Below the pieces are notes generated by a model. It had not been told where the DNA came from, did no database searches, and saw nothing but the letters and a program-made list of their open reading frames with translations. A DNA stretch of 64,000 nucleotides from Pseudanabaena sp. UWO311 (GTDB taxonomy: Bacteria; Cyanobacteriota; Cyanobacteriia; Pseudanabaenales; Pseudanabaenaceae). The position numbers and the translations under genes are program-made. The stretch covers positions 1-64,000 of the forward strand of contig NZ_SJEE01000017.1 of assembly GCF_006937785.1 (NCBI RefSeq). Direction: 5' to 3'. Below, in pieces: positions 61,291-64,000 of the stretch (the first letter of the stretch is position 1; every line of letters begins with the position of its first letter).

Positions 61291-63609
61291 TTATGCAGCA
61301 TCAACCTTAAAGGTTTCCACAGAAGCTTGTAGCTTACTAGCAACGTCCGCAGTTTCTTGGAGAGCGATCGCAACTTCACGGGAAGTAGCTGAAGATTTTT
61401 GGGACTGGGTGGAGAGATTTTCCATAACCAGTTTTACTGATTGTGAGGTTTGCACCTGCGAAGTTGTTGCTGTTGAAATGCCTTGAAAAAGTTCATTTAC
61501 TTTCCTCGCCACATCCACAATCTGGCTCAAACTCTTTCGCGCATCTTCGACCTTATTCGTACCTTCAACCACCTGTAATGTACTAGATTCCATTGATTCT
61601 ACTACTTCACTAGTTTCTTGTTGGATACTTTCGACAATCCGAGCGATTTCTTTGGTTGCTGTCGCGGACTGAGCAGCCAATGCTCCAACTTCTTCCGCAA
61701 CTACCGCAAAGCCTCGACCTTCTTCACCCGCACGCGCTGCCTCAATACTGGCGTTTACCGCAAGCATGTTCGTTTTTAGCGCAATCTGATCAATCAGTAC
61801 GACAACCTTGGAAATCTGTTGCGATGCTTCACCGAGACGCTTTACCTTTTTGGTGGTTTCGGCAACGGTTTGACGTAGTTGCAGGATACTTGTTGCTGAC
61901 TGCTCGATCGCAATGCTACCAGTTTCGGCAGTTGTCGCTGCTAAGTTAGAAGCATCCGCCGCTTCTTTAGCATTACTTGCTACCTGCTGAATCGAGTCAG
62001 TCATCTGTTCTACAGATTGCAGAGCATCATCAAGTTGTTCTGCTTGTAAGGTTGCGTCGCTTGCTAAGGTGCGAATCGATGCATTGTTGGTATTTACTGA
62101 GTTGTTTACCTGTAAAGTGGCGATTTTTACTTGCGATACAACGTCCCGCAAACTTTCCACGATCGCGTTAAAAAAGTCGGCAACGATGCCAATTTCACCA
62201 GCCGAGATTTGAGCGCGAACGGTCAAGTCTCCACTCGCCGCACCTTCAACGTCAGATAGCAAAGTAATCAACTCACGTTGAATTGATTCACTACGTAGGC
62301 GTTCTTTTTCTGCTAATTCAGCAGATTGGCGGGTTTGCTCTTCTTGAAGCGCAATAAACTCTTGCAACTGACCCGCCATCAAGTTGATGTTGCCTCCCAG
62401 TTGCGCCATTTCATCTTGACCTTCTACGGTAAGGCGAGTATCGAGATTACCTTTGCCTAGTTCGACCACCGCCGCAGTTGCGTTGATAATTGGACGGGTG
62501 GCGCGTTGGGCGATCAAGAACGCCAAGGCTGCTGCTAATATGCCTACTGCACCAGTTGCCGCTACTAGGATTAACAGTAATTGTTGTAATGGCTTGAGTG
62601 CGATCGCTGTATCGACTGCCATTACAGCATCCCATTTTAGATCTGGTAATCCCTCTAGTTTGGGAAGCGGTGCATAACCTACAAATTGTTCTTTATTAGA
62701 AATTAGATCGATCGATGTTGCTGCTCCTATTTCCCTCTTCTCTACAACAGGAGCTAGTGTTGGAAAGTCAGTTTTTAGATCGCGTCCAACTTGATCTTTC
62801 TCTAGGGCTACGAAGAACTTACCATTCGACTCAACCAAGTGATATTGTTCGCCATTAACGCCGAAATCTTTGATCAGGTCTTCAAGAGCAGAAGCTTGCA
62901 TTCTTGTACGCACGATTGCAATAGTTTTTCCAGTTGTAACATCTTTAACTGGTGCGGCAATAAAAACACTTATTTTCTTGGTAACAACAGAAGCTTCGGG
63001 CTGACTGATAAATGGCTTGTCTGTACTTACAGTTGTCTGAAAGTATTCACGTTTGGCGATGTTTGCAGGTGGTGGTTCTGAGCTTGAGTCTATCAGTAAA
63101 CTACCATCCAAGCGATAGACCGCAATACTGTCATAGACAATATAACTCTTGAGATAGTTTTCTAAAATTGCTTTCTGTTCAGAAATGGGCAGCAAAGCTT
63201 GTACTTTTGGGTTAGTCAAGAATGATAGTTGCGCAAGCACTTGAATATCCCCATACCTTTCTCTCATGAAATACGCAACCCGATATGCTATCCCATTTGC
63301 ACTTGCGGCTTCAATCTTTTTGGTTGAAGTTGCAATATCTTGTCCAACGTAGATGACCGTAAATCCTCCTAAGACTAACAACGGAATGGTGATCCCTGCA
63401 ACCGATGCAATTGTCGTCTTAGTCCGTAGACCTAAAGCTTGCCACCAGTTCCCGATAGGGTTCTTTTTTAATGCTGGCGCAGTAGGTACAGATATGGAAG
63501 GACTAACTGTGGCTACAGTTGCAGCACTAGAGCCATTATTAGAAGATGTTGCACCATCGCTATTGATTGCCTCAGAGCTATCAACGCGAGAACGTGAATC
63601 AAGTACCAT
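61291..63609 (-). CDS. methyl-accepting chemotaxis protein (PilJ/PixJ type)
   Basis: 772 aa. A Ser/Thr/Asn-rich cytoplasmic N-terminus, TM1 at ~58-80 ([22 protein letters not shown]), a dCache-like periplasmic sensor ([40 protein letters not shown]), TM2 at ~345-368, HAMP, a coiled coil, and the signalling domain with the hairpin tip [20 protein letters not shown]. No GAF/phytochrome domain, so it is not a bilin PixJ. Ligand unknown. Confidence 0.93.
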   Translation of the reverse strand: MVLDSRSRVDSSEAINSDGATSSNNGSSAATVATVSPSISVPTAPALKKNPIGNWWQALGLRTKTTIASVAGITIPLLVLGGFTVIYVGQDIATSTKKIEAASANGIAYRVAYFMRERYGDIQVLAQLSFLTNPKVQALLPISEQKAILENYLKSYIVYDSIAVYRLDGSLLIDSSSEPPPANIAKREYFQTTVSTDKPFISQPEASVVTKKISVFIAAPVKDVTTGKTIAIVRTRMQASALEDLIKDFGVNGEQYHLVESNGKFFVALEKDQVGRDLKTDFPTLAPVVEKREIGAATSIDLISNKEQFVGYAPLPKLEGLPDLKWDAVMAVDTAIALKPLQQLLLILVAATGAVGILAAALAFLIAQRATRPIINATAAVVELGKGNLDTRLTVEGQDEMAQLGGNINLMAGQLQEFIALQEEQTRQSAELAEKERLRSESIQRELITLLSDVEGAASGDLTVRAQISAGEIGIVADFFNAIVESLRDVVSQVKIATLQVNNSVNTNNASIRTLASDATLQAEQLDDALQSVEQMTDSIQQVASNAKEAADASNLAATTAETGSIAIEQSATSILQLRQTVAETTKKVKRLGEASQQISKVVVLIDQIALKTNMLAVNASIEAARAGEEGRGFAVVAEEVGALAAQSATATKEIARIVESIQQETSEVVESMESSTLQVVEGTNKVEDARKSLSQIVDVARKVNELFQGISTATTSQVQTSQSVKLVMENLSTQSQKSSATSREVAIALQETADVASKLQASVETFKVDAA

Positions 63610-63667
63610 GATTAAAAACTCCGTTTTTCAAGGAAAAAGTGAAAAGGGAAAAAAGGAAAAATGAAAT

Positions 63668-64000
63668 CTATACGCTGAAGTTATGATTGGCGATCGCTTC
63701 GGTATCTAACACGTACAGATTGTCGTTAACCGTTTCTGACTGAATGACCCAACCCCGCAGAAAAGGCACAAGCTCGATTGGGGTCTTAACATTAGGTGAT
63801 TCTCGTGGTGATACGATCTCAGGCTCAGTCAATCGCACCACCCTCCCCACCCGATAAACACCTAGACCAATAAATGCGCCCCCAATTTGCAAAACTGCGA
63901 TATGCGTCTCGATCGTAGTCGAATCAATTGGGGCAAAACCTAGTAGCTGAGGCAAGTCCAGTACCCAAAAAACGTTGCTGCGATGCTCAACTAACCCCAT
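63668..64000 (-). CDS. CheW-like adaptor (partial at right edge)
   Basis: The visible 110 residues are the C-terminal part: GLVEHRSNVFWVLDLPQLLG, VLQIGGAFIGLGVYRVGRVV and VIQSETVNDNLYVLDTEAI. The Met at the edge is internal, since the conserved N-terminal CheW half is missing, and the gene must continue beyond 64000. First visible gene of the chemosensory operon. Confidence 0.75.
   Translation of the reverse strand: MGLVEHRSNVFWVLDLPQLLGFAPIDSTTIETHIAVLQIGGAFIGLGVYRVGRVVRLTEPEIVSPRESPNVKTPIELVPFLRGWVIQSETVNDNLYVLDTEAIANHNFSV

Overview
The window is a chromosomal segment of a cyanobacterium. The evidence is photosystem genes (psaF, psaJ, a psbY-like gene, ycf3), a carboxysomal-type beta-carbonic anhydrase, and dense HIP1 octamers (GCGATCGC) throughout. 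The protein styles, moderate GC and large number of palindromes would fit a filamentous Pseudanabaena-like lineage; the genus is an inference. I recognised no complete IS element, prophage, CRISPR array, rRNA or tRNA.

Layout. 1-7.7 kb (minus strand): larC split into two frames at an A9 run plus hairpin, a pentapeptide-repeat protein, queG, a J-domain/TPR protein, a secreted TPR protein and a BamE-like membrane protein. 7.9-15.2 kb (plus): a sugar cluster with neutral invertase, sucrose-phosphate phosphatase, a GT4, a unidomain sucrose-phosphate synthase and a glycogen-debranching-like enzyme. 15.3-16.4 kb: an adenylate cyclase pseudogene disrupted by a 148-bp MITE with a 7-bp target duplication, then a second MITE. 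16.5-18.8 kb: B12-dependent nrdJ. 18.8-24.4 kb: a toxin-antitoxin island (PIN/DUF2281, HicAB, Phd/Doc, a decayed ParE pair, orphan antitoxins) with a PD-(D/E)XK nuclease, a possible zinc protein and a family of paired-HIP1 intergenic repeats.

24.6-36.7 kb: psaFJ divergent from tsaD, an acyltransferase, carbonic anhydrase behind a MITE, an arsR/ene-reductase divergent pair around a 25-bp perfect palindrome, alanine dehydrogenase, a LON-domain protein, a PH-domain protein, argG and the SRP RNA. 37.4-49.5 kb: a SpoIIE-type phosphatase sensor, secDF with a soluble SecD-ectodomain paralogue immediately upstream, an RRM protein, an ABC-2 permease, ycf3, gatC, a response regulator, rpmA-rplU, uppP and psbY. 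49.6-57.5 kb: gltA, a membrane protein, pdxH-cupin, thrS and purL. 57.7-64 kb: a chemosensory operon of CheW, MCP, CheA-REC and CheW type, running off the right edge.

The most striking feature not explained by genes is a population of more than 30 long, near-perfect inverted repeats. Their arms are 13-30 bp and differ from site to site, yet nearly all share the apex GC-NNN-GC. They sit mostly just 3' of genes, and one lies inside larC next to the frameshift site. They look like a modular family of terminator-like hairpins.
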